The translations under genes were made by a program, and so were the position numbers. 64,000 nucleotides of DNA, from contig NZ_CP043568.1 in the NCBI RefSeq assembly GCF_014076415.1, positions 5,879,464 to 5,943,463 of the forward strand, read 5' to 3'. This DNA comes from Comamonas testosteroni (GTDB taxonomy: Bacteria > Pseudomonadota > Gammaproteobacteria > Burkholderiales > Burkholderiaceae_C). Of this stretch, positions 1-10,561 are shown piece after piece (the first letter of the stretch is position 1; each line of letters starts with the position of its first letter). The notes below the pieces were generated by a model. The model was not told the origin of the DNA and searched no databases. It was given only the letters and a program-made list of their open reading frames with translations.

Positions 1-3000
1 ATTGGCAACCACGCCAGGCATGTCAAAGCGATTGAGCAGCTTGCCCACATCGCGCAGATTGAGCTGGAACTGCAGCTGGGTCTGACCCGGGTGCTTTTTG
101 TCACTGGAGCGCAGCCCCCAGGATCCCTGGGCCGTCAACGTCGCCTCGGGCGTGCTGATATTGAAGCGCGACAGCTGCCATTCGCGCTGTCCCGCACCGC
201 CGGACAGCCCTTGATTGCGCGCCACCACATCCAGCTTGCCCAGCGAACGCTTGCCCAGCTGGAAGTCGTCCACACTGACCTGCAAGGCCGGTAACTCGCG
301 CACATTGCCGGTCTGTTCCGCAGCAGCATCCAGCCCTTCGTCCGGGCCGTCGGGAATGCTCAGACGCGAGAGCCTGGCGATGACAAGGCCGCCCGGCTCC
401 TGCGCAGATGGCTCGCGATACTCCACACGCCCCGCCAGATCGCGTGACTGGATCTGGTTGGTCCAGACCTTGTTGGCATGGCTGAGCTGCAGGGATACAT
501 CGTGCAGCGAACGGCCATGGAGCCTGACCTCGCGCGCCTTGAGCGCCAGTTGCTGCGGCACAAACTGGCGCCAGCTCTCTTCCTCGGTACCGGGGCTATC
601 GGCAGCCCCCCCTGCGCCATCGGGCCACAAACGACTCCAGGCATCCAGATCAAGCACCGGCAACTGCACCCTGGCCTGCAGGCCGGCAGCCGGCAAAGCG
701 GCTTCCGCCTTGCCCGTCTCCACCAGCTCCAGGCTGCCGCGTGTGATGCGGGCCTGAGCCCCGCTGATATCGCGCTCCAGCAAGGCGGCGGCCTGATTGC
801 CCCATTGCACGCTGAACTGATCGGTCAGCGGCTTGGCCACGGCTGGCACCGTGCGGTTGACACGCAGGGCCAGGGAGCTGTCGGCTGCCTTTCCCAAAGG
901 AGCCGGCAACATGACCGCCATGCCCTGCAGGTCGGACTGCAGACTGATTTCCGGCACGCTGTGCAGCACCTTGATCTGCAAGCCATAACGCGCCTGGCCT
1001 TGCAGATGCCTGCCCAGAGCCACCAGTTCGCTCATCTCCTTGGCGTCACGCAGGCCCTGGGCCGTGGCAATACCGTCTATGCGCACTTGCACCGGAGCCG
1101 TGGCGGCGTCGGCGGCAGGCTTCATGCCGCCCTCGATGCGCACATCACCGCCCAGCGCTTTGGCTTGCACACCCGAGAGCTGAAAGCCGGTTTCCGAAAA
1201 CTGCACATTGCCGCGCAGTTGACTGAGTGTGGGCACCTCGGGCATCAGCTGCAGCGTATTGCCCGCCAGCGCCACTTCACCCTGAACCTTGCTGCGCTCC
1301 ATATGCATGGTGGGCAGATGCAGCCTGAGGCTGAGCCTGGCGTTGCCCGTGGCCTTGCTGCTATCCAGAGCATGGGCGGTCAGCGCAGACAGCGCAGAGC
1401 CTTGAACCAAATTCAGCATATCGCCCAGGGCTCCATGAGCCTTGGCGTTGACCTCCACCTCGGTCAGGTTCCAGTCGGCCACTCCGGCCTGTGCTTCATC
1501 AACCACGATGGCGGTATGTCCCAGAAAGCCCTTGGCCTTGCGCACCTGCATGGAGTTTCGATCGAACACCAGCTCGCCCGACAGCCTGGTCAGCGGCGGC
1601 CAGGGCTTTTCGCCGGGCCCGAGCAGATAGCCGGGCACGAACTGGTAGTTCACATCATGCACCTGGGCGCTGATGTGGAACTCGCCCTTGCCCGGCTTTT
1701 CAAACGGCACATGCTCGAGCTCGCCCTTGACGCGGAAGTTCACCGCGCTGGCCTGACCCGTGGTGATGGCCTCGCGCACATAGCGCAGCGCATCGCTGCC
1801 CAGATCCTGGGGCAGATAGCGATAAATGCGTTCACCCTTGGCGCGACTGAGCTGCCCTTGCAGATCCAGCAACCCCGGAAAGCGCGGCTGCTCCTTGGTC
1901 CCAGCACCGGACTGCCAGCTGGCCTGGGCCTGGCCGGCCGTGTCCTCATTGGCGAAACGCAGCCGGGGCACTTGCACCTTGATGGACTGCCCCTTGTCCA
2001 GCAACTGCCAGCGCACCAGGCTGTCGAACTGGTCGAACGGGATGTCGGGGTCTTCAAACACGCCGGGAAAGCTCAGCATGGCCTGATTGGCGGCCGGCGC
2101 CTTGGTCAGCGTGGCCTCGCCGCTGTCCTGGTCCAGGCTGAACTTGCCGCTCAAGCCCCGCACGCCGGGAATACCTATGCTGTGCGGGCCCTCCTGCGAA
2201 GCCTGGGAACGCAAGCCCAGCTGCTCGAAGCGCCCCGAAGCCTTGTACTGCGCCAGCTGCTGCAGAGGTCCGCGCCATGACAGCTTGAGATCACTCAGCT
2301 GTCCTGCCGGCGCAAGCGCCCTGAGCTGGGTCTGCACGGACTCCGGCAGGGGCAGACGCTGCAGCATCTGCGCCGCAATGGCCAGGTCGATGCCATCGGC
2401 CTGAACGTCGCCATGCTCGCCCTGACTGCCCTGCTCGGAAGCGCCGGTCGGTACATAGCGCAGGCTGAAATCGCCTCTGGGCCAGTTCAGCCCGTCATCG
2501 GCCGTGAACTGCAATCCCTGGACGGAAAACTGGTAACCGTTCTGATTCTTGGCCCGCAAACGCCCCCGCAAGGCCTGCAGGGCCAGGGGCTCGGGTCTGT
2601 CCCGCCATTGCAGCTGCAGCGCCTGCACCGCGACATCGGCCACCCCGCCAACGGGCTGTCCGTGATCCACATCCAGCCAGGCCCTGACCGAGCCCTTGCC
2701 CTGCTGCAGCTTCCAGTCCTGCGGGCCCAGATACTGGCCCAGATGCGACAGGTCGATATGCGTGAAGTCCAGATAGGCCTGCCCGCTCCAGCGCTCCAGA
2801 CGCCCTTCATGCACCGACAGCAAAGGCTCCTTGAAGTTGCCCATGACCGTAAAGCGCTGGCCCCAGCCCTGCGGCGGCGTGGCATCCAGCCGCAGGGAGT
2901 GGTGCCAGCGCTTGTTGCGCAGCACCAGATCCACATCCAGCAGTTGCAAGGGCGCGGCATTGCGCAGTTCGTCCACCCACTGCAGCTTGCCGCCGCGGAT

Positions 3001-3498
3001 GGCGATTTCGGGCTGGGAGAAGATCCAGTCGGAGTCGGTTCCCTGCCCCGGATCGGATGACACGGCAATGCCGGCCACAAAGATCTGGCCGTCGGCATCG
3101 CGGCGGACCGTCAGATCCGGCCCTTCCAGATATATCTGCTCGACGCCCAGGGTCATCAGCGAATGGGCAGAGACCGCCACCACCACCTTGGGCAGTAGCA
3201 AGGCCTCACTCTTGTTCGCAGGGTCATGCAGGACTACATCGCCCAGCTCGAAAGTCGGCACCAGACCCGAGCGGTAAGCATGCAGCCGGCCAATCGAAAC
3301 CGGTACACCCAGGGTGCGTGAGGCCAGGGATTCCAGCTCGGGGCGCCACTGTTCGATTCGCGGCACAATCCAGAAATGGAGCACCCCCCACACGGTGGCC
3401 AGCAGCAGCCACAGGCTCAGGACCAGTCCCAGAGACCACCGTGCCAAGCTGGCCAGCCTATGAATTTGGCGAGTTGGGAGTGGTTTCGGTTCGATCAT
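1..3498 (-). CDS. YhdP/AsmA-like envelope protein, C-terminus outside window
   Basis: The reading frame is open from an ATG at 3498 through the left edge: 1166 codons with no stop, so the C-terminus is missing. Residues about 19-41 form one hydrophobic membrane anchor (WSLGLVLSLWLLLATVW). The rest is a long periplasmic-type sequence rich in beta-strand and Gly/Gln patterns typical of the YhdP (TIGR02099, DUF3971/AsmA-like) family. Family members are usually about 1250-1400 aa, and in enterobacteria they act in phospholipid transport between inner and outer membranes; that role is family knowledge, not visible here. It is divergent from glnE with 111 bp between starts, a common betaproteobacterial arrangement. 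Antisense ORFs inside it are shadows. Confidence 0.88.
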   Translation of the reverse strand, partial: MIEPKPLPTRQIHRLASLARWSLGLVLSLWLLLATVWGVLHFWIVPRIEQWRPELESLASRTLGVPVSIGRLHAYRSGLVPTFELGDVVLHDPANKSEALLLPKVVVAVSAHSLMTLGVEQIYLEGPDLTVRRDADGQIFVAGIAVSSDPGQGTDSDWIFSQPEIAIRGGKLQWVDELRNAAPLQLLDVDLVLRNKRWHHSLRLDATPPQGWGQRFTVMGNFKEPLLSVHEGRLERWSGQAYLDFTHIDLSHLGQYLGPQDWKLQQGKGSVRAWLDVDHGQPVGGVADVAVQALQLQWRDRPEPLALQALRGRLRAKNQNGYQFSVQGLQFTADDGLNWPRGDFSLRYVPTGASEQGSQGEHGDVQADGIDLAIAAQMLQRLPLPESVQTQLRALAPAGQLSDLKLSWRGPLQQLAQYKASGRFEQLGLRSQASQEGPHSIGIPGVRGLSGKFSLDQDSGEATLTKAPAANQAMLSFPGVFEDPDIPFDQFDSLVRWQLLDKGQSIKVQVPRLRFANEDTAGQAQASWQSGAGTKEQPRFPGLLDLQGQLSRAKGERIYRYLPQDLGSDALRYVREAITTGQASAVNFRVKGELEHVPFEKPGKGEFHISAQVHDVNYQFVPGYLLGPGEKPWPPLTRLSGELVFDRNSMQVRKAKGFLGHTAIVVDEAQAGVADWNLTEVEVNAKAHGALGDMLNLVQGSALSALTAHALDSSKATGNARLSLRLHLPTMHMERSKVQGEVALAGNTLQLMPEVPTLSQLRGNVQFSETGFQLSGVQAKALGGDVRIEGGMKPAADAATAPVQVRIDGIATAQGLRDAKEMSELVALGRHLQGQARYGLQIKVLHSVPEISLQSDLQGMAVMLPAPLGKAADSSLALRVNRTVPAVAKPLTDQFSVQWGNQAAALLERDISGAQARITRGSLELVETGKAEAALPAAGLQARVQLPVLDLDAWSRLWPDGAGGAADSPGTEEESWRQFVPQQLALKAREVRLHGRSLHDVSLQLSHANKVWTNQIQSRDLAGRVEYREPSAQEPGGLVIARLSRLSIPDGPDEGLDAAAEQTGNVRELPALQVSVDDFQLGKRSLGKLDVVARNQGLSGGAGQREWQLSRFNISTPEATLTAQGSWGLRSSDKKHPGQTQLQFQLNLRDVGKLLNRFDMPGVVAN

Positions 3499-3609
3499 CG
3501 GTGGCCTAGCAATGGCAGGAATTATGACCGGCGCCCCCGTGCGCGTTTCGGTAACCACACGTTGCCGAGCTGATTACCTGCCTGCCTGACACCATTTTTT
3601 ACGGTCCGC

Positions 3610-6423
3610 ATGCAGTCCCCAGAGCAAGCAATGGCAGAAAACGCCCTCAATGTTCCTTCCCCGGCCCAGTACTCGCGCTTTGTGCAGCGTCTTCACCGCC
3701 GTTACGAGAACTGGTTTGACGCCTTGCCGCCGGGAGCCCCCGACCGGTCTCTGATGGAGCAGGCCCTGGGCACGCTGCAGTCGCGCGGCCTGGATCTCTC
3801 CGCTTCACTGCGCGTGCTGCGCCAGCTGGTGATGGAGCGCATCATCGTGCTGGACTGCGAACAGGGCGCTGCTCTTGACGTGGTGACCAAGGCCGTCACC
3901 GAGCTGGCCGAGCTGGCCCTGGATCGTGCCTGCACCCAGGTTCGTGCCGAACTGGATGCCCGGCACGGCGCGCCTCAGGGGCCGACAGGTCAGGAAGTCC
4001 AGTTCTGGGTCATAGGCATGGGCAAGCTAGGTGCCCGCGAGCTCAATGTCTCCAGCGATATCGACCTGATCTACGTCTACGAGCATGACGGCGACACGCG
4101 GGGCCAGGCCGACGGGCGCGGCGTCATTTCCAACCACGAGTACTTCGGTCGTGCTGTCAAAGGCATCTTCAGCCTGATCGGCGACACCACCGAGCACGGC
4201 TTTGTCTTTCGCGTCGACCTGGCCCTGCGGCCCAACGGCAATTCCGGCGCCCCCGCCGTCTCGCTGTCCTCGCTGGAGGAGTATCTGCAGATTCACGGCC
4301 GGGAGTGGGAGCGCTTTGCCTGGCTCAAGAGCCGCATCGTGGCGCCGCTGGCCGATATCCAGACCCCCAACGTCCAGGCCCTGCGGGGCGTGGTGCTGCC
4401 CTTTGTGTTCCGCCGCTACCTGGACTATGCGGTGTTCGACTCGCTGCGCAGCCTGCACCGCCAGATCCGCGACCACGCTTCCAAGCGCAGTGCGGGCCAT
4501 CCCGAGCGCGCCAACGACGTCAAGCTCTCGCGCGGCGGCATCCGCGAGATCGAATTCATCGTGCAGCTGCTGCAGGTGGTGCGCGGCGGCCAGTTCCCCG
4601 AGCTGCGCCGTCGCCCCACGCTGGAAGCGCTGCAGCGCCTGGTGCAGGCCAATCTGATGAGCGCCGAGATTGCCGATGCGCTGAGCCGTGCCTATGTCTT
4701 CTTGCGCCAGGTGGAGCACCGCATCCAGTATCTGGACGATCAGCAGACCCATGTGCTGCCCACACGCGACGATGATCTGCTGTGGATTGCCCGCACCCTG
4801 GGCTATGCCGATGCCTGCGGCTTTCTCCACCAGCTGGACGAGCACCGCGAGCTGGTGGCACAGGAGTTCGACACCTTGCTCGGCGGCGACTCCCAGCAAT
4901 GCAGCAACGGTCACTGCAATGCCGCCAAGGGCGCGGCAGGTGGACCGCCCACGCCCAGAGACATCGAAGACCTGATCGAGGCCCTGCCTCCCTCACTGGC
5001 CGGGCAGATCGCCGACTGGCGCAGCAATACCCGCATCAATGGCCTGCGCGACGAGGCGCGGGCCCGTTTGTTCAGGCTGGTGGAACGCACCTCGCAATGG
5101 GTCGAAAGCGGCCAGTCCAGCGAGGAAGCCGCCAAACGCTTTCTGCAGTGGCTGGAACCCTTGCTGCGCCGCGAAAGCTACCTCGCCCTATTGCTGGAAC
5201 GCCCGGCAGTTCATGAGAGGTTGCTACATCTTTTGGGAGCAGCACGCTGGCCTGCACGCTACCTGCAGCAACACCCCGGGGTGATCGATGAGCTGGCCAG
5301 CGATGCCATCCTCAAGGAGCGCTTTGTCGCAGCAGACTTCGAGCACGAGCTGGCCATGCGCCTGGCCGCCCTGCAGTCCACGGGCGAGGACGACGACGAA
5401 ACCCTGCTCAATCTGCTGCGCCGCGCCCACCATGCCGAAGTCTTCCGCACGCTGGCACGCGATATCGAAGGCCGCATTACCGTAGAGCAAGTGGCCGACG
5501 ATCTCAGCGCCCTGGCCGACAGCGTGCTGCGCATCACGGCCCAATGGTGCTGGAGCCGGCTCAAGAACCGCCACCGCGATACGCCACGTTTCGGCATCGT
5601 GGGCTACGGCAAGCTGGGCGGCAAGGAACTCGGCTACGGCAGCGATCTGGACATCGTCTTCGTCTTCGATGACGACGATGAGCGCGCCCCCGAGGTTTAC
5701 GCAGCCTATGTGCGCAAGCTCATCAACTGGCTGACCGTCAAGACCGGTGAAGGCGATCTGTTCGAGATCGACACCGCGCTGCGCCCCAACGGCAACTCGG
5801 GCCTGCTGGTGACCAGCTTCGAGTCCTATGCCAATTACCAGCAGCAGCGCGGCAGCAACACCGCCTGGACCTGGGAACACCAGGCCATGACGCGAGCCCG
5901 CTTTGTGCTGGGCAGCCGCGACTTTCCCTCACCTGCAGGTGAGCCTGCGACCGATCTGCACCTGCATCAGCGCTTTGATGCGGTGCGCGAAGCCGTCATC
6001 ACCGCGCCGCGCGATGCCGCTGCACTGCGCAGCGAGATTGAAACCATGCGTGAGCGGGTGCGTGGCGCCCACCCGGTACGCGGCGGCCTGTTCGACGTCA
6101 AGCACAGCCCCGGCGGCATGGTGGATGTGGAATTTGCCGTGCAGTACCTGGTGCTGGCCGAATCCGGTGCACACCGCGAGCTGATTGCCAATGTGGGCAA
6201 TATCGCCTTGCTGCAGCGCGCCGAAGACTCGGGCCTGCTGCCCAAGGCAGTGGGCTATGAAGCCGCCAAGGCCTACCGCGAGCTCCGTCGCCTGCAACAC
6301 GTGGCAAGACTGGATGAGCGCTCCGGACAGCTGGAACCCGAGCAGGCCCAAGTCCAGCGTGAAGCGGTACTCAAGCTCTGGACTGCGGTGTTCGGGCCTG
6401 TCGCCTCAACACAAAGCAGCTAG
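3610..6423 (+). CDS. glnE: Bifunctional glutamine synthetase adenylyltransferase/deadenylase
   Basis: The 937-aa product has the duplicated architecture of GlnE. An N-terminal nucleotidyltransferase carries GMGKLGARELNVSSDIDL near residue 135 (deadenylation half); a C-terminal one carries GYGKLGGKELGYGSDLDIV near residue 662 (adenylylation half). Each is followed by a helical GlnE/GlnD-type domain. The DxD pairs in SDIDLIY and SDLDIVF are the metal-binding acids. The enzyme adds or removes AMP on glutamine synthetase in response to PII and glutamine, which is family knowledge. The length is normal. No other nitrogen gene adjoins it. The ATG at 3610 is used because the family N-terminus (SPAQYSRFVQRL) follows shortly after. 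Confidence 0.96.
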   Translation: MQSPEQAMAENALNVPSPAQYSRFVQRLHRRYENWFDALPPGAPDRSLMEQALGTLQSRGLDLSASLRVLRQLVMERIIVLDCEQGAALDVVTKAVTELAELALDRACTQVRAELDARHGAPQGPTGQEVQFWVIGMGKLGARELNVSSDIDLIYVYEHDGDTRGQADGRGVISNHEYFGRAVKGIFSLIGDTTEHGFVFRVDLALRPNGNSGAPAVSLSSLEEYLQIHGREWERFAWLKSRIVAPLADIQTPNVQALRGVVLPFVFRRYLDYAVFDSLRSLHRQIRDHASKRSAGHPERANDVKLSRGGIREIEFIVQLLQVVRGGQFPELRRRPTLEALQRLVQANLMSAEIADALSRAYVFLRQVEHRIQYLDDQQTHVLPTRDDDLLWIARTLGYADACGFLHQLDEHRELVAQEFDTLLGGDSQQCSNGHCNAAKGAAGGPPTPRDIEDLIEALPPSLAGQIADWRSNTRINGLRDEARARLFRLVERTSQWVESGQSSEEAAKRFLQWLEPLLRRESYLALLLERPAVHERLLHLLGAARWPARYLQQHPGVIDELASDAILKERFVAADFEHELAMRLAALQSTGEDDDETLLNLLRRAHHAEVFRTLARDIEGRITVEQVADDLSALADSVLRITAQWCWSRLKNRHRDTPRFGIVGYGKLGGKELGYGSDLDIVFVFDDDDERAPEVYAAYVRKLINWLTVKTGEGDLFEIDTALRPNGNSGLLVTSFESYANYQQQRGSNTAWTWEHQAMTRARFVLGSRDFPSPAGEPATDLHLHQRFDAVREAVITAPRDAAALRSEIETMRERVRGAHPVRGGLFDVKHSPGGMVDVEFAVQYLVLAESGAHRELIANVGNIALLQRAEDSGLLPKAVGYEAAKAYRELRRLQHVARLDERSGQLEPEQAQVQREAVLKLWTAVFGPVASTQSS

Positions 6424-6526
6424 CTGCTCCAGGGGCCTGGAAATTGGTGAGCGCCCGCTTTTCGAGGCACTGGCAGCATCCATCAAGATTTGCCTACAGG
6501 CATTGCCAAACTGTTACAAAAATGAA

Positions 6527-6630
6527 ACCCACGGGGGCTGGAACTTCTGCAACAGTGTCTTATCTGATAGTCAAGTGCAATGAACTGACAGGTCTGCATC
6601 CACCAATTTCCAGTTGCGAAGCCCTTGGGT
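6527..6630. ncRNA. Candidate structured RNA (nested hairpin), unassigned
   Basis: Five segments on the left pair in order with five on the right: ACCCA (6527-6531) with TGGGT (6626-6630), GGGCT (6535-6539) with AGCCC (6620-6624), CTGGAA (6538-6543) with TTCCAG (6608-6613), TGCA (6548-6551) with TGCA (6595-6598), and TGTC (6556-6559) with GACA (6587-6590). The second and third pairs share two bases and cannot both form fully. The result would be a rod with internal loops and a ~27-nt apical loop. The shape recalls 6S RNA, but it is shorter than usual 6S (about 180 nt). No promoter was identified and strand is undecided. It may be chance pairing. Confidence 0.25.
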
Positions 6631-6716
6631 ACGCCCATTGAACCATCCCCGGAGCGCTTCTCCTCCCTCCCTCTCTTAATTCGTTTCGGGATGCTTCGCA
6701 GCTTTTTTATGCCCCA

Positions 6717-6743
6717 AAAAAGGCCACTTTCGAGTGGCCTTTT
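6717..6743 (-). terminator. Rho-independent terminator of the GST gene
   Basis: Inverted repeat AAAAAGGCCACT/AGTGGCCTTTT around a TTCG tetraloop. On the minus strand the stem is followed by a T-run, about 20 bp past the stop of the GST gene. A-tracts on both flanks would let it also act on the plus strand. Confidence 0.85.
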
Positions 6744-6763
6744 CTTTGACGGCATGCAGCCAC

Positions 6764-7381
6764 TCAGTGGGGCACGGTGTTCACAAAGCTGGGGCGCGCC
6801 GCCAGCTTGGCCAGCAAGGCGGCCAGGTTCGGATGCTCGGCACGCCAGTCCATCTCGGGAAAGCGGAAATCCAGCCAGGCCAGAGCGCAGCCGACGCTGA
6901 TATCGGCCAGCGTCAGATGCGTGCCGCCGCAGCAAAACGGCTTCTCGCCCAATCCCTGCGACATGACCTTGAGCGCGGCCCGGACCTTGCCCATCTGGCG
7001 GTCCATCCAGGCCTGGCTGCGCTGCTCTGCGCTGCGGCCGGGCCAGGTGGCCTCCAGCCGCACCAGAACGGCGGCATCCAGCATGCCGTCGGCCAGGGCC
7101 TCCCAGGTCTTGACCTCGGCGCGCTCGCGGCCCGTGCCCGGAATCAGCTTGCCAACCGGCGAAAGTGTGTCCAGGTATTCGACGATGACGCGCGAGTCGA
7201 ACATCGCCTCCGTGCCGTCCATCACCAGACGCGGCACCTTGCCCAGAGGATTGCCAGTACCGGGTGAAAGTGCTTCCTCCCAGGGGTTCTCTTCGACGAA
7301 TTGATAGTCCAGCTTCTTTTCGGCCAGCACGACGCGGACTTTGCGCACAAAGGGGCTGGTGGTGGAGCCTATTAGTTTCAT
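6764..7381 (-). CDS. Glutathione S-transferase family protein
   Basis: The 205-aa protein starts MKLIGSTTSPFVRKV. It has an N-terminal thioredoxin-fold GST domain (residues 1-80; SPFVRKVR is the family glutathione-site helix, and KVPRLVMDG with the FDSRVIVEYL turn is typical) and a helical C-terminal domain (about 90-200, HLTLADISVGCALAWLDFR). It most resembles short YibF-type bacterial GSTs. The likely activity is glutathione-dependent conjugation or reduction; the substrate is unknown. The ATG at 7381 is chosen because the longer upstream ORF has no family sequence before this Met. It is divergent from purB and ends in a good terminator. Confidence 0.9.
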   Translation of the reverse strand: MKLIGSTTSPFVRKVRVVLAEKKLDYQFVEENPWEEALSPGTGNPLGKVPRLVMDGTEAMFDSRVIVEYLDTLSPVGKLIPGTGRERAEVKTWEALADGMLDAAVLVRLEATWPGRSAEQRSQAWMDRQMGKVRAALKVMSQGLGEKPFCCGGTHLTLADISVGCALAWLDFRFPEMDWRAEHPNLAALLAKLAARPSFVNTVPH

Positions 7382-7383
7382 AG

Positions 7384-8931
<1,548 letters not shown>

Positions 8932-8937
8932 GCAAAA

Positions 8938-9040
8938 CTCCCCCTGAGGCGCTTTGCGCCTTCCCCCTCTCTCGCTTTGCTGCGCAAGGCAGGAGGGGGA
9001 CGACACCCTCGCTGCGGGGCGGCCCTTGCTCGGTGCCCCC
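8938..9040 (+). repeat. Intergenic GC-rich repeat, copy 1 (3' of purB)
   Basis: Begins CTCCCCCTGAGGCGCTTTGC, contains the internal inverted block CCCCCTCTC.../AGGAGGGGG, then CCTCGCTGCGGGGCGGCCCTTGCTCGG. It starts seven bases after the purB stop, with the CCCCCTGAG end facing the gene. It is the best-preserved of seven copies in the window. Confidence 0.85.
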
Positions 9041-9122
9041 CTGATTGCGCCGCGCCAGTTTCCAAGACTGTGCGCGTTGGGACTTGATCTAGCAGCCCAA
9101 CACACACCAACAACAAGTTTTT

Positions 9123-9683
9123 ATGGCCATCAAGTCCACCATCTTCAAAGCCAATCTGTCGATTGCCGACATCGACCACAACTACTACGCCGACCACAAT
9201 CTGACGCTGGCGCGCCATCCCAGCGAGACCGACGACCGCATGATGGTGCGCCTGGTGGCCCTGGCGCTGAACGCCTGGAAGCTGCAAGACCTGTGCAATG
9301 GTGACGGCACGCTGGGCTTTGGCATTGGCTTGTCCGACCCTGACGATCCGGACGTGCACATCACCGATTACACCGGCCAGAAGCGTCTGTGGATCGAAGT
9401 CGGCCAGCCCGACGAAAAGCCCATCACCAAGGCCTGCAACAAGTCGGACCATATGCTGGTCTACCCCTTCAACCACGCCGCCCATGTCTGGTGGAAGGGT
9501 CTGGAAGGCAAGCTGGCCCGCCAGAGCAAGCTGGAAGTGCACTACATCGACTCGGAAGTGGCCCAGCAGCTGGGTGCGCTGGCCGAGCGCAGCATGCAGC
9601 TGCAAGCCACGATCCAGGAAGGGCAGCTCACGCTGTCCAGCAATCTGGGCACGGTGTTTGTCGAGCCCACGCGCTGGAAATAA
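9123..9683 (+). CDS. yaeQ: YaeQ family protein
   Basis: The 186-aa protein beginning MAIKSTIFKANLSIADIDHN matches the YaeQ family (Pfam YaeQ, PD-(D/E)XK nuclease-like fold) along its whole length. Characteristic segments are ETDDRMMVRLVALAL (about 39-53), LWIEVGQPDEKPITKAC (about 90-106) and the acidic/aromatic centre. E. coli YaeQ was once proposed to compensate for RfaH loss; its biochemical function is not established. The E-x-G plus K pattern in WIEVGQPDEKPITKA resembles the nuclease-fold core, but activity is inference. It overlaps nothing, and a convergent gene starts 3 bp after its stop. Confidence 0.9.
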   Translation: MAIKSTIFKANLSIADIDHNYYADHNLTLARHPSETDDRMMVRLVALALNAWKLQDLCNGDGTLGFGIGLSDPDDPDVHITDYTGQKRLWIEVGQPDEKPITKACNKSDHMLVYPFNHAAHVWWKGLEGKLARQSKLEVHYIDSEVAQQLGALAERSMQLQATIQEGQLTLSSNLGTVFVEPTRWK

Positions 9684-9686
9684 GCT

Positions 9687-10109
9687 TCAGAAACTCTGGC
9701 CGCGCCGCTCCGCCGCGCGCTCCGCATAGCGGGTGAAGCGCCAGGAATCGCCCTCGACCGTGATGCGACGCCATACGGCACGCTTCTCGGCGGGCTCCAT
9801 GGCCGTCCAGTGCTGGACCTCGTCGAAGCTGCGGCCGCAGCCCTTGCATTTTTCATCGCCCTGGCTTGTGGAGCAGATGGCAATGCAAGGCGTATCGGGC
9901 ATGGTGTCGAACCAGACCAGCCAGGCCGCCATGGCATGTGAGGGAAAGCCCTCCACCGCCACCTCGGGCTCGCATTCATAAATCATCAACGCATACACCT
10001 CGGCCAGGGCCTTGACCTCGGGTGCCAGCAGCACGCCGTCGGGCGATGGAGCGCGGCCTCGCCAGTAATTGATGGCAGCTTCGATGTCGGTGATGTGAAT
10101 GGCAGTCAT
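9687..10109 (-). CDS. DUF3717-DUF1289 domain protein
   Basis: The 140-aa protein starts MTAIHITDIEAAINYWRGR. The N-terminal half (residues 4-70) matches DUF3717 (IEAAINYWR...EVKALAEVYALMI). The C-terminal part (about 85-125) matches DUF1289, with its four-cysteine pattern CIAIC...CKGCGR and the FDEVQHW segment, which suggests a small metal site. Both domains usually occur as separate short proteins, so this is a fusion. The function of both is unknown. The Met at 10109 is chosen because the DUF3717 homology begins there; a start at 10136 would add nine unmatched residues. Confidence 0.82.
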   Translation of the reverse strand: MTAIHITDIEAAINYWRGRAPSPDGVLLAPEVKALAEVYALMIYECEPEVAVEGFPSHAMAAWLVWFDTMPDTPCIAICSTSQGDEKCKGCGRSFDEVQHWTAMEPAEKRAVWRRITVEGDSWRFTRYAERAAERRGQSF

Positions 10110-10561
10110 GAAGCAGGCATCATAAGCCGCTGCCATGAGGCCTGCGCCAGCAAGGTTGCTGCATTTTTGGTAGCTGCCTGTGCTGTGTGCAAAGGCGTCG
10201 CAAGACTGCCGCTCAATATAAAACCTGTGAACTAGATGGGGTTTGAAACTTGAAATCCCATGCCTGCTGTGTTGAAATGCGCAGCTTCGAAGGGGAGTAG
10301 CTTATCGGGCGCATGCTTTGCGTCATGAGCGGATGGTCGTCAATACGAAGCGCAAGCTTCCGGCCATACGGTTTGCAGTCAGGCTGCAATCGAGCAAGAC
10401 CTTTGATAGGCCGATGACGGTCAATCAAAGTGTCTGCCCCTGCACGATTCCTCGCGCGGGTTTGCGCTTCGACTTACGTCACCTTGGTCTTCACCCGCTG
10501 GCGTCAAGTGCCAAACCTTTGCAGACTGCACCGGCGGCATTCCACAACGAGGAAAAATCAC
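10110..10561 (+). other. Leader region of the TerC-family gene
   Basis: 452 bp without a protein gene. It carries the yybP-ykoY riboswitch (10287-10406) and its downstream alternative helix, then about 130 nt of leader up to the ATG at 10562. Sequence left of 10280 shows no feature I could support; the promoter must lie there, but no convincing -35/-10 pair was identified. Confidence 0.7.
10287..10430 (+). promoter_or_regulatory. yybP-ykoY (Mn2+) riboswitch with alternative helix
   Basis: The hallmark yybP-ykoY blocks are present in order: AAGGGGAGTAGC (10290-10301), the central TCGTCAATACG segment (near 10337) and GCAAGACCTTTGA (about 10394-10406). P1 pairs TCGAAGG (10287-10293) with CCTTTGA (10400-10406). 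Just downstream, CTTTGAT (10401-10407) can instead pair with ATCAAAG (10424-10430), so P1 and the expression-platform hairpin exclude each other. This family senses Mn2+ and is known upstream of TerC/Alx and MntP-type genes. The regulated gene here encodes a TerC-family protein, the expected partner. Confidence 0.92.

Larger units (their letters stand above)
6424..6763. other. Intergenic region between glnE and the GST gene
   Basis: This 340-bp stretch carries no credible gene. It contains a nested set of complementary segments (6527-6630) that could fold into a long interrupted hairpin, described as a separate entry, and a rho-independent terminator near 6717-6743. ORFs crossing it are continuations of shadow frames. 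Confidence 0.6.

Noticed and set aside
478..2280. 600-aa plus-strand ORF opposite the YhdP gene
   Set aside because: Antisense to a clearly coding frame; composition (His/Gln/Leu/Gly rich, no domains) is typical of shadow frames in GC-rich DNA.
6527..6630. 6S RNA identity for the nested hairpin
   Set aside because: Too short, and no match to conserved 6S sequence that I can see; left as an unassigned candidate.
10430..10561. N-terminal extension of the first TerC protein
   Set aside because: It would translate the riboswitch expression platform; the family N-terminus begins at 10562 behind a ribosome binding site.
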